Assembly: GCA_012517635.1 (NCBI GenBank)
Contig: JAAYUP010000175.1
Location: forward strand, 1 to 14,032
DNA from: Candidatus Atribacter alterifermentans
GTDB taxonomy: Bacteria; Atribacterota; Atribacteria; Atribacterales; Atribacteraceae
DNA: 14,032 nucleotides
Direction of reading: 5' to 3'
Shown: piece by piece, positions 1-7,483 of the stretch
How positions within the stretch are numbered: position 1 is the stretch's first letter
Layout: every line of letters begins with the position of its first letter
Notes under the pieces: generated by a model
Seen by the model: only the letters and a program-made list of their open reading frames with translations
The model's database searches: none
What the model was told of the DNA's origin: nothing
Position numbers and translations under genes: made by a program

Positions 1-463
1 AATGAACTCCGAGAGGAAAAGTGGTGAAGGGACATATTCGACCATAACAACAACCGTTGAGAAAACAGCCAATTCGAGCAATAGAATAACCTAAAGCTAT
101 GGCCGGAGTACAAACATCAAATAAAGCCGGTAAAGAATATTTTTTATAAATAATATAGGGAATTGCTAAAATTATTGCTCCAAAAATACCGCCGTAGAAG
201 GTTAAACCGCCTTCACGAATGAAAAAGATATGTATAAGATTATCACGGTATAAATCCCAATTTAAAAAAACAAAAACCAAACGAGACCCGATAATTGCTC
301 CAAAAATACAGAGTACACTGACTTCAACTACCGCATCGGGAGTCACTCCATAACCAGGAGCTCTTCGAGAAGCATAATAAATACCCACTAAAAAAGCTAC
401 GCCTAAAAAAAATCCATAAGCGTAAACGGGAAATTGGCCAATTCGAAATAAAACACTATGCAT
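1..463 (-). CDS. lgt: Prolipoprotein diacylglyceryl transferase Lgt, 3' part outside the window
   Basis: Lgt is an inner-membrane enzyme that moves diacylglycerol from phosphatidylglycerol onto the lipobox cysteine of preprolipoproteins, the first step of lipoprotein maturation. The 154 visible residues begin MHSVLFRIGQFPVYAYG, a typical Lgt start, followed by hydrophobic helices. Family motifs are GGLTFYGG at residues 85-92 and ARIGCFLNGCCYG at 129-141, the latter holding the conserved Arg and Asn of the active-site signature; Ala replaces the usual first Gly of GRIG. The ATG overlaps the stop of the TonB-like gene in a TAATG junction, and AGGTGGTG just upstream can serve as ribosome binding site. 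The gene is therefore probably translationally coupled to the exbB-exbD-fusion genes. The C-terminal third or more lies beyond base 1. Identification is firm. Confidence 0.95.
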   Translation of the reverse strand, partial: MHSVLFRIGQFPVYAYGFFLGVAFLVGIYYASRRAPGYGVTPDAVVEVSVLCIFGAIIGSRLVFVFLNWDLYRDNLIHIFFIREGGLTFYGGIFGAIILAIPYIIYKKYSLPALFDVCTPAIALGYSIARIGCFLNGCCYGRICPFTTFPLGVH

Positions 464-1923
464 TACATCACCACCTTATTCTGAGTACTAACTACTTCTA
501 TCCACAAAGCCCCTGGATTAATTTTTAATTCTCTTCCGTCGGCATAAAAAAAGTTAGTTTTCTCTCCAAGAGAATTCTTTTCCCATTGGATTGTAGCTGC
601 TTTCCCATCTAATAAGATCCACCCATTCCCTTTCCCTACAAAAGTAATTTCTATCCGACCTTCTTCATCTTTTACTTTCTGCTCGGTAACCTGAATGATA
701 ATATTAGAAGTAGTGATTTGCTGGCCGTTTAAAGAATCGACATGGGGATTCCCATTGATAAATCTTCGATAGACTCTTTGAGTAGGATCCCAGGTATATT
801 TCACCCGATAATCTCCAGCATACAAGATTTCTACTTGGGGAGCATCTTCAGTCCCTAAGGCTTCTTGGGGTGTTCGGACTTGAAATCCTCCTCCCCCTTT
901 TATTGGTTTATTGTAACCCAATCTTTGAGCTTGACTTCTTAGATTAGCTATCGAGGTGTAGAGATTATGAGGAGCTTTTCGATCTTTACTTCTCCAGAAA
1001 GCCTGAAAAAACTTAAACTCATCAATGGTATCAATGTTCATTTCCTTCATATAGACATATGCTTCAACACTCCCACCGGCATGAGCAAAGATAGCATTAT
1101 GTTCGGCCGCCTTCATCACAAAATAGGGACGAGCACTTCTTACTGGACCAACATTTTCCGCTACACCTTCGTTATAAATAGCCAAAAATCGAGTAATCCC
1201 TCCTTCAGCCATAATTTCATAGACGATATCTGCTTTACTGAGCCCAGATTGAGGCCGTGCTGCAGGAGCATTTTCAATTATGACTGAAATCGGTCGCTTA
1301 GAAAAAGGAGATTTTTTTTCAACCTGACCGGTTGGTATTGCTAATTCACCGGTAGCAAGTGTTTCACCAACCGTACTTTCTATCCTTTCTGCTCCTTCCT
1401 CGGCTAAACGGGCTAAACGGGTTGATTGACCAGACCTTTCAAACTGAGCTTTCAAGGTATTTTCGGCTTCAACCCCTTGCCATTTTAAATCTTCTGGCAC
1501 ATCAATATTTTCTCCAGGATTCACTAACTTTGCTCCAGAAGGTGAACCTGATTCAGAAATCATTTCCGAGTCGGGAAGATCAACTGGCGGTTTTGGTATG
1601 GTAACCTGTTCCTTCTTTTGCTGAACTTCAGTCGCTATCTCACTTTGTATCTGAGGTTCATTATTAACATCTTGATTTTGAATATCTTTCAAAGGATTCA
1701 GATCAGCAATGTTGGTTTTTTCAACAGGATCAACCGTTACTGGCTTTCGAGGAGATGGAATTTCTAAAACCTGAATGACTATGGGTTCGTCTTGAAGAGG
1801 AGGTTCGTATTTCATCGATAACCAATAAATAGATATTACAGCTAAAATAACCAGATTAATAATAACTGATAAGGTAAGGGAAAAAGTCCACACCTTTTTT
1901 TCATTAATTAAAAATTTATTCAT
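463..1923 (-). CDS. TonB-like N-terminus fused to a DUF3048 (YerB-family) periplasmic domain
   Basis: This 486-residue protein looks like a chimera. Residues 1-12 form a short basic cytoplasmic tip and 13-35 a membrane helix containing LSVIIN, which aligns with the LSVCIH stretch of TonB (Ser-x3-His, here Ser-x3-Asn, S19/N23). Residues 40-62 are acidic and proline-rich (EPIVIQVLEIPSPRKP), as just after the TonB helix. A low-complexity Gln/Glu/Pro linker runs to about 205. A DUF3048 N-terminal domain follows (about 208-340: RPISVIIENAPAARPQSG, VGPVRSARPYF, FAHAGGSVEAY), then its C-terminal partner (about 365-482: NGNPHVDSLNG, INPGALWIEVV). No TonB C-terminal domain is present and there is no lipobox, unlike B. 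subtilis YerB. The gene starts 2 nt after exbD, with AAGAAGAG as ribosome binding site. A 9-bp direct repeat (1402-1419) encodes RLARLA in the linker. DUF3048 function is unknown; coupling to ExbB/ExbD is inferred from the N-terminus and operon. Confidence 0.88.
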   Translation of the reverse strand: MNKFLINEKKVWTFSLTLSVIINLVILAVISIYWLSMKYEPPLQDEPIVIQVLEIPSPRKPVTVDPVEKTNIADLNPLKDIQNQDVNNEPQIQSEIATEVQQKKEQVTIPKPPVDLPDSEMISESGSPSGAKLVNPGENIDVPEDLKWQGVEAENTLKAQFERSGQSTRLARLAEEGAERIESTVGETLATGELAIPTGQVEKKSPFSKRPISVIIENAPAARPQSGLSKADIVYEIMAEGGITRFLAIYNEGVAENVGPVRSARPYFVMKAAEHNAIFAHAGGSVEAYVYMKEMNIDTIDEFKFFQAFWRSKDRKAPHNLYTSIANLRSQAQRLGYNKPIKGGGGFQVRTPQEALGTEDAPQVEILYAGDYRVKYTWDPTQRVYRRFINGNPHVDSLNGQQITTSNIIIQVTEQKVKDEEGRIEITFVGKGNGWILLDGKAATIQWEKNSLGEKTNFFYADGRELKINPGALWIEVVSTQNKVVM

Positions 1924-1925
1924 GT

Positions 1926-2342
1926 TTACTCTTCTTTGGTCGGTTGAGTTGCAATAGCTATTTTTTCAGCTCCAGCCTTTTTAAGAATATCCATGACTGA
2001 AACAACCTTACCGTGCAAAACCTGCTTATCTGCTTCAACAATAACCGTCGCCTCTGGTTCATTACGCAATGCCACGACAACCGCCGAAGGAAGCTCTTTG
2101 GCATCAACAAGAGCGCCATTGATGTAAAGCATATTATTTTCAGTAATGGTTACGGTGATGGTTTTAGCTTCCTCAATCTTAGAAAAATCTGCTGAAGGAA
2201 GATTCACCTTGGCCCCACTTTCAATACTAATAAATGTGGTAGTTACTATAAAAAAAATAATTAATTGGAGCACCACATCAATCATCGGAGTGAGGTTGAT
2301 CTCAGGCTGGCGCCTCTGTCTCTTTTGTCGAAATTGAAACAT
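1926..2342 (-). CDS. exbD: ExbD/TolR-family proton-channel subunit
   Basis: ExbD/TolR proteins form the central helix of the proton-driven ExbB5-ExbD2-type motor that energises TonB or TolA across the periplasm. The 138 residues have the family layout: basic N-terminus, then INLTPMIDVVLQLIIFFIV (about 15-33), where Asp22 matches the essential membrane Asp25 of E. coli ExbD, then a periplasmic domain of about 95 residues (TITVTITENNMLYINGALV, and VIVEADKQVLHGKVVSVMD near the end). I chose the ATG at 2342 over an in-frame TTG at 2351 because AAGGAG (2352-2357) lies 9 nt before the ATG but directly abuts the TTG. The gene overlaps the exbB 3' end by 41 nt and ends 2 nt before the TonB-like gene. 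ExbD and TolR cannot be separated by eye; the TonB-like neighbour favours ExbD. Confidence 0.93.
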   Translation of the reverse strand: MFQFRQKRQRRQPEINLTPMIDVVLQLIIFFIVTTTFISIESGAKVNLPSADFSKIEEAKTITVTITENNMLYINGALVDAKELPSAVVVALRNEPEATVIVEADKQVLHGKVVSVMDILKKAGAEKIAIATQPTKEE

Positions 2343-3018
2343 TCTCCTCAACTCCTTCTGGACTCTTGGTTTCCTCGATCACGATTCCTTCATTTCCATT
2401 GTTCATTCCGAGTTCTTCGATAATATCTAAAACTTCTGAACTGGCTTTTTCAATATCGTTCATAATGCTTTCGGCAATCTGGGAAAGGTAGTAGTGACCA
2501 ATAACCGTAGGAATAGCAACTGATAATCCAGCAGCGGTTGTTATTAATGCTTCAGAAATTCCTCCTGCCATTTCGGTCGGTTTCCCCACTCCAATTGAGG
2601 CAATAACATTAAAAGTTCGGATCATTCCAGTAACCGTTCCAAGTAACCCTAACAACGGGGCAATGCTTGCAATTGTCGATAAAACTCCCAAGCGCTTTTC
2701 AAAATATGGAAACTCCTGCATCGCAACGGTTTCCATCGCTTCTTTCGCTTCCCGAGGAACACCATTCAGATATTTTTTTATGCCTGCCATGATAATCCGT
2801 GATGCTGGTCCAGCATTTTTCTGACTAATATCAACAATGCTTCGTAAGTCTCTTTGATTGATAGCTTTTCTCAATAATCGTAAATATCTCTTTACTCTTT
2901 CTTTTGAATACCGTAAGACGTACCACCTCTCGATAAAAACTGCTAAAAAAATAATCGATGAGGCCACGATTGGATACATGATTAATCCGCCTTTGCCAAT
3001 CACAGTAAATATCTGCAT
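2302..3018 (-). CDS. exbB: ExbB/TolQ-family proton-channel subunit
   Basis: ExbB/TolQ forms the pentameric ring that, with ExbD, turns proton flow into mechanical work on a periplasm-spanning partner. The 238-residue product has three membrane segments (about 12-32, 112-134, 156-178). The core signatures are LSTIASIAPLLGLLGTVTGM (113-132) and GISEALITTAAGLSVAIP (153-170), including the conserved pore threonines and Glu156. The tail from about 207 to 238 is acidic, probably disordered and partly encoded in the overlap with exbD. The start is ATG 3018, not the upstream in-frame ATG at 3036: a perfect AGGAGG (3027-3032) lies 8 nt before 3018 and would fall inside the gene if 3036 were used. The gene follows the TPR gene after 53 nt and leads the exbB-exbD-fusion-lgt set. 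Confidence 0.94.
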   Translation of the reverse strand: MQIFTVIGKGGLIMYPIVASSIIFLAVFIERWYVLRYSKERVKRYLRLLRKAINQRDLRSIVDISQKNAGPASRIIMAGIKKYLNGVPREAKEAMETVAMQEFPYFEKRLGVLSTIASIAPLLGLLGTVTGMIRTFNVIASIGVGKPTEMAGGISEALITTAAGLSVAIPTVIGHYYLSQIAESIMNDIEKASSEVLDIIEELGMNNGNEGIVIEETKSPEGVEENVSISTKETEAPA

Positions 3019-3026
3019 CAACGAAA

Positions 3027-3032
3027 CCTCCT
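3027..3032 (-). promoter_or_regulatory. Ribosome binding site of exbB
   Basis: On the minus strand this reads AGGAGG and lies 8 nt before the ATG at 3018. It decides between two in-frame ATG codons. The same motif and spacing occur before htrA and before the putative ATT start of pstC. Confidence 0.85.
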
Positions 3033-3071
3033 GCATTGTAAAGAAAGAATCAGCATAAGTGTATCCCCAGT

Positions 3072-6000
3072 TTATTCCTCAGTCAATAGACTGATTCGTT
3101 TCTGCGAATTATCAACCCATTCATCCTTTAAACCGCTATCAACCATCTGTTGATAAAACTTCAAAGCGGCTTTTGGTTGATCTAAATATTCAAGACAAAC
3201 ACCCATTAAATATCCTCCTCGGGTATAGTATTTCCCATTTTTATTTCCTAACAATTTTTCAAAATAAAATGCCGCTCGGTTATATTCTTCGATTTTCAAA
3301 TAAACACTTCCAATACGATACCAAGTATACTCTAATTTTTCTCCCTTGAGTTTATTTTCTAAATTAAATAATTTGGGAAGAACATTTTGATAATTCTTTT
3401 GTACAATCATAAGATCGATTGCCAATGACTCTAATTCATCAAAATAACGCCCTTGGGGATATTTATCCTGATAAAGAGATATCCGTTCCAAAGCTTGAGT
3501 GACATCACCTAAATAATAAGCTGACCAAGCAGTCATATATATTATTTCTTCGTTTTGAGTCGAATCGGGATGATTCTTTAAATATTGATTAGCTTCTTGA
3601 AGAAAGTCCTGGTATTTTTTTTGACTGAATAAAGACTCCATTATAATAATGCCGGCTCGCTCAGAATAGGCATTATCACCTTGCAGTTTTTTATAAATAT
3701 CAAGGGCTTGATTTTCCTTTCCCGATTTTTGTAGAGAAGTCGCTAATCGCCAGAGAAGGTCAAGATTATCTTGGATATTTAATTTCTGATACCATTGGGC
3801 TGCCTCTGACCAATTCTCTTCCTGGTAAGCAATATCACCTAAATAAAAGTAAGCTTCTTCCAAATAATCTTTGTTTCCAGCAGCAACCGCTTTTTGTAGA
3901 TATTGAGATGCTTCTTGTAGATTTCCTTTCAAATACAAAGCTTTTCCAAATAAAAAATGAACGATATCAGTATTTTCAGAGCGAACACCCTCAGTGATGA
4001 GCCCTTGCAATTGTGATATCGCCTCAGAATAATCACCAGACTGAAGAATTTTTATAACGTTGCTTATTTTTTCAATTTCTGGATCCGAGAGAACCTCGTC
4101 AGGATTTAAACCGGCATTCTCCAATAAATTTTTCGCTTCTGATTCCTTCCCTAATTTAACCTGAGACCAAGCTAAAAGATATAAATATTCCTGGTCAAGG
4201 TTCCCAGTTTGTTTTTCTAATTGATCAATACCGTCTACTACTTTCTGCCAATTCCCTTTTTTATATGACAGCTTTATAGTAAGTCGGAGGAAATCCAGCT
4301 GAAACTTCAAATTGAGGGAACCGGCTATCTCATCAACCAATTTCTCAGCTAATTCAATCTGGTTGGTTTCTAAATAACAAGAAGCTAGTTTTATTTTAGC
4401 TTCCTCAACATATTGTCCTTGGGGAGTCGTATTGAGGTATTTTAAAAAAGAAGACAGAGCTTGTTGCCATTTTTTTTCTCGATAGAAAGTGTCAGCTACC
4501 AAAAAAGTATTTTCTTGCCCTTCGATTTGAGAAAAATAACCCCGAGCTTTTTCTTCTTGTCCCAAATTCCGATAGCAGTAACCTAGTGCTTCTAAGGTTT
4601 CTTTCCGGTATTGACTTTGAGGGTAATTTTTATGGAATGATTCTAAAGCTTGAGTGGCTTCTTTCCACTGTTTTTCTTGATAAAAACTAAAGGCATAATA
4701 AAATTGAACTTTTTCTCGAAACCGTCCGGACGGAAAACGCAACTGAAATTGCTGAACGCTCAATCGAGCATCTCGATAATGACCCATTTTTACCATCGCT
4801 TCAATCCGTAAAGATTCAGCCTCTTCAATAAAGTCGGCATAGGGATATTTCTTCACTAATTCATTGAGGAATTCAAGCGCTTTGTCCCATTCTCCCAATT
4901 GAATGTATGAAACACTTGCCCCCCATAAAACCGAGGACTGGTCCTCTTCTATGCTATTTTCAGTAGTAGAACTGGCTTGAGCATAATGATAAGCAGCTTG
5001 TTTCCATTGATTCATGCTTCCATATATCTCACCCAATAGAAGATGGGCTTCCGATAGGTGACTATTTAAATCAACCGCTTTTTGCAAGTAATCTATAGCC
5101 TTCCCCTTTTCATTCCAAGAAAAAAGTTCATACCCAACCAAATAATATTGCCAGGCTTTGTCTACTGGTTGTTCGATAAGGTTCAGACTTTTTTCTCTTT
5201 CTTTTAAGTATTTATCCTTCTGTCCTAATAAATAATAAGATCGAGCTAAATATTCATGAGCATCTTGAAAACGGGGACTTTCTTGCACAGCTCGTTCAAA
5301 ATAAGGTATCGCTTCAGCGTATTTGGCTTCTTGATAAAGGTCAAAGCCTTGGCGGAATTGGATCAGGGCATTTCTCCCATATTGTTTTTCCTGAATAGTT
5401 TTTTCTAAAAAGCGTTTTGCCTGACTGTCAAAAGGATCAATTTCAATAACCTTCCTCCAGGTCACTTCAGCATCAGATAATTTTCCCAAATCGTATAGAG
5501 TTCTCCCCAACCAATAATGGGCTTCTTTCATGTTGGGATTGAGTTGGGCTGCATTACGAAAGTATCCTTCAGCCGTTTTGAGATCGCCATTGGCATAATA
5601 GGTATAACCGGTTCGGTAGGATTCATAGGCATCCTTCCCATAAACTGCCGCTTTCCCGGCTTCACCGGCAAAATATTGAGCTTCTTTAAGAGCTGGATCC
5701 AAGAAATAGGCTTTATTCCAATATTCCTGTGCTTGGGTTGACTTTCCTTGGTCATAAGCAATTTTGCCTAAAAGAAAATAGGCTTCAGCGATTTCCGGGT
5801 TTATCTGTAAAGCCTGATTAATGCTCTGTTCAGCCATATCATATTTCTTTTGAGATAGGTAAGAATTCGCTAATCTTAAATAAGCCCGAGACGCTCTTTG
5901 TATAGAGTTTTTTCCCTTTTCCGAACCTTCAAGGAGTTTGACATATACCATCCAAGTTTCGACTTCTTTTGCCAACCATCCAGTTTTTTGGTACATATAG

Positions 6001-6698
6001 GCGAGATAATAGTAACTCTCTAAATATTCTGGGACAGCATCACTGGTTTTTTGTGCTTCGGCAAAAGCCTCTTTCCAGAGGGGTTTATCGGGAAATTGAG
6101 CGCTTCCATAGGTCCGAAGCGCCTCATCCATTTTCTCAACCGCACGATAGAGAGGAAAGATCAATTGGGGTTCATAAAGAAACGGTTCAACGGATATAGC
6201 AATATCAATATTGAGTGATTTTAGGACTTCGGAAACAATCAGCTGTCGAAACTCATCGGGATTGTTGAAATCAAAAACATTACTTTTTAAATCAATCATG
6301 ACTTCTTGGTTCAAATCAAAAAGGCGCATACTCACAACTAAACGCTCTTTATCTCCCAGTTGACGAATCCGATAGGATCCACTCAATAGATAATCTCCTC
6401 CGATTCTTTTTCCCAAAACTTGAGCCATCGACTGAACGAGAACTACATCTCGAGGAATTTTTGATTCACGTAAGATCTCATCAATCATAATGTTATCAAT
6501 GACTTCAACCTGTTCCATATCATCAAGAGCATCTTTGATGAGGTCTCGAAGATAATAACCTAAATATCCATCAACCTCATCCCTCATCGAAAGTGGAAGA
6601 ATAGCTATAGTAGGCGCCTCTTGGGCGTATACAGAAAAAATTCCCAGAGAAAAAACCAGGCACATTCCCAACAACCAGGAAAAGAATCGGAACTTCAT
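3072..6698 (-). CDS. Large secreted TPR protein with a TolB-N/CsgG-like N-terminal domain
   Basis: The 1208-residue product has a clear signal peptide (MKFRFFSWLLGMCLVFSLGI, cleavage probably after VYA at 23-25), so it should act in the periplasm. Residues 29-165 form an alpha/beta domain beginning TIAILPLSMRD, with GGDYLLSGSYR (100-110) and VVSMRLFDLN (121-130). This matches the pattern of the TolB N-terminal-like domain (COG5616 type) and more distantly CsgG/FlgO. From about 270 to the C-terminus the protein is almost entirely TPR helices, probably more than 20 repeats (for example YFLLGKIAYDQGKSTQAQEY near 307-326). No further membrane segment is seen. ATG 6698 is preferred over an in-frame GTG at 6707 because GAGGTGA overlaps that GTG at good spacing for the ATG. 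The gene starts 16 nt after pstB and ends 53 nt before exbB. A scaffold for an ExbBD-driven envelope complex is an inference; no enzymatic motif is visible. Confidence 0.9.
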   Translation of the reverse strand: MKFRFFSWLLGMCLVFSLGIFSVYAQEAPTIAILPLSMRDEVDGYLGYYLRDLIKDALDDMEQVEVIDNIMIDEILRESKIPRDVVLVQSMAQVLGKRIGGDYLLSGSYRIRQLGDKERLVVSMRLFDLNQEVMIDLKSNVFDFNNPDEFRQLIVSEVLKSLNIDIAISVEPFLYEPQLIFPLYRAVEKMDEALRTYGSAQFPDKPLWKEAFAEAQKTSDAVPEYLESYYYLAYMYQKTGWLAKEVETWMVYVKLLEGSEKGKNSIQRASRAYLRLANSYLSQKKYDMAEQSINQALQINPEIAEAYFLLGKIAYDQGKSTQAQEYWNKAYFLDPALKEAQYFAGEAGKAAVYGKDAYESYRTGYTYYANGDLKTAEGYFRNAAQLNPNMKEAHYWLGRTLYDLGKLSDAEVTWRKVIEIDPFDSQAKRFLEKTIQEKQYGRNALIQFRQGFDLYQEAKYAEAIPYFERAVQESPRFQDAHEYLARSYYLLGQKDKYLKEREKSLNLIEQPVDKAWQYYLVGYELFSWNEKGKAIDYLQKAVDLNSHLSEAHLLLGEIYGSMNQWKQAAYHYAQASSTTENSIEEDQSSVLWGASVSYIQLGEWDKALEFLNELVKKYPYADFIEEAESLRIEAMVKMGHYRDARLSVQQFQLRFPSGRFREKVQFYYAFSFYQEKQWKEATQALESFHKNYPQSQYRKETLEALGYCYRNLGQEEKARGYFSQIEGQENTFLVADTFYREKKWQQALSSFLKYLNTTPQGQYVEEAKIKLASCYLETNQIELAEKLVDEIAGSLNLKFQLDFLRLTIKLSYKKGNWQKVVDGIDQLEKQTGNLDQEYLYLLAWSQVKLGKESEAKNLLENAGLNPDEVLSDPEIEKISNVIKILQSGDYSEAISQLQGLITEGVRSENTDIVHFLFGKALYLKGNLQEASQYLQKAVAAGNKDYLEEAYFYLGDIAYQEENWSEAAQWYQKLNIQDNLDLLWRLATSLQKSGKENQALDIYKKLQGDNAYSERAGIIIMESLFSQKKYQDFLQEANQYLKNHPDSTQNEEIIYMTAWSAYYLGDVTQALERISLYQDKYPQGRYFDELESLAIDLMIVQKNYQNVLPKLFNLENKLKGEKLEYTWYRIGSVYLKIEEYNRAAFYFEKLLGNKNGKYYTRGGYLMGVCLEYLDQPKAALKFYQQMVDSGLKDEWVDNSQKRISLLTEE

Positions 6699-6714
6699 AT
6701 GATTCACCTCATTA

Positions 6715-7479
6715 TTAACCGAATCGACCGGTGAGGTATTCTTCGGTTTCTTTCTTTTGGGGGTTGGTAAAAATTTGATCAGTCAAACCATATTCAATCA
6801 GTCGTCCCAACAAGAGGAAGGCAGTATAATCGGAGGTACGAGCAGCTTCTTGCATATTATGAGTAACAATCACAATAGTATATTTCTCCTTGAGATCTTT
6901 AATGAGCTCTTCAATTCGAGCTGTCGCGATTGGATCCAAAGCTGAGGCTGGTTCATCCATAAGAAGTATTTCTGGTTCAACCGCGATGGCCCGAGCGATA
7001 CAAAGCCGTTGCTGTTGACCTCCTGAAAGATCAAACGCTAATGAATTCAAACGATCTTTCACTTCCTCCCACAACGCAGCTGCCCGTAAACTTTTTTCAA
7101 CCTGTTCAGCAATTGCCCGGCGTTCCTTCCAACCTTGAACTCGAAGTCCATAAGCTATGTTTTCAAAAATACTCTTCGGAAAAGGATTCGGTCTTTGAAA
7201 AACCATTCCTATTCTCTGTCGGAGTTCAACCGGATCAACCTCTTCACCATATATATTCTGATTCTCAAAAATGATTTCGCCACGAATTGAAAAATTTTCT
7301 ATAAAGTCATTCATACGATTAATACTACGCAATAAAGTTGACTTACCACATCCCGATGGACCAATAATTGCTGTAATCCGATTATCGGGTATTTCAAGAC
7401 TGATATCGTATAATATTTGCTTTTCTCCAAAATAGGAATTAAAATTTAAAACTTTTAATTTACTTTCATACTTGTTCAT
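6715..7479 (-). CDS. pstB: Phosphate ABC transporter ATP-binding protein PstB
   Basis: PstB hydrolyses ATP on the cytoplasmic side of the PstCA channel to drive phosphate import. The 254 residues are full length for the family. Walker A is GPSGCGKST (40-48), the Q-loop is in MVFQRPNPFPKS (92-103), the ABC signature is LSGGQQQR (151-158), Walker B is ILLMDEP (171-177) and the H-loop His is in VTHNMQEA (205-212). RPNPFP and the TGRFG-type C-terminus are diagnostic of PstB rather than other importer ATPases. The ATG lies 4 nt after the pstA stop with GGTG nearby, so the genes are probably coupled. The next gene downstream is the TPR gene rather than the common phoU. Identification is firm. Confidence 0.97.
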   Translation of the reverse strand: MNKYESKLKVLNFNSYFGEKQILYDISLEIPDNRITAIIGPSGCGKSTLLRSINRMNDFIENFSIRGEIIFENQNIYGEEVDPVELRQRIGMVFQRPNPFPKSIFENIAYGLRVQGWKERRAIAEQVEKSLRAAALWEEVKDRLNSLAFDLSGGQQQRLCIARAIAVEPEILLMDEPASALDPIATARIEELIKDLKEKYTIVIVTHNMQEAARTSDYTAFLLLGRLIEYGLTDQIFTNPQKKETEEYLTGRFG

Positions 7480-7483
7480 ACTT

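Noticed and set aside
967..1287. Plus-strand open frame of 106 codons, and similar ones at 1359-1604, 5517-5741, 9001-9336 and 13664-13864
   Set aside because: They lie antisense to, or mostly overlap, well-identified minus-strand genes, have no recognisable domains and show low-complexity, shadow-like composition.
1926..3018. Calling the pair TolQ/TolR of a classical Tol-Pal system
   Set aside because: No tolA, full tolB with beta-propeller, or pal is present, and the third gene has a TonB-like rather than TolA-like N-terminus; ExbB/ExbD is the safer name.
3079..3094. Perfect 6-bp inverted repeat with a 4-nt loop at the end of the TPR gene
   Set aside because: It is inside the coding sequence, has no following T-run on the transcribed strand and only moderate GC, so I do not call a terminator.
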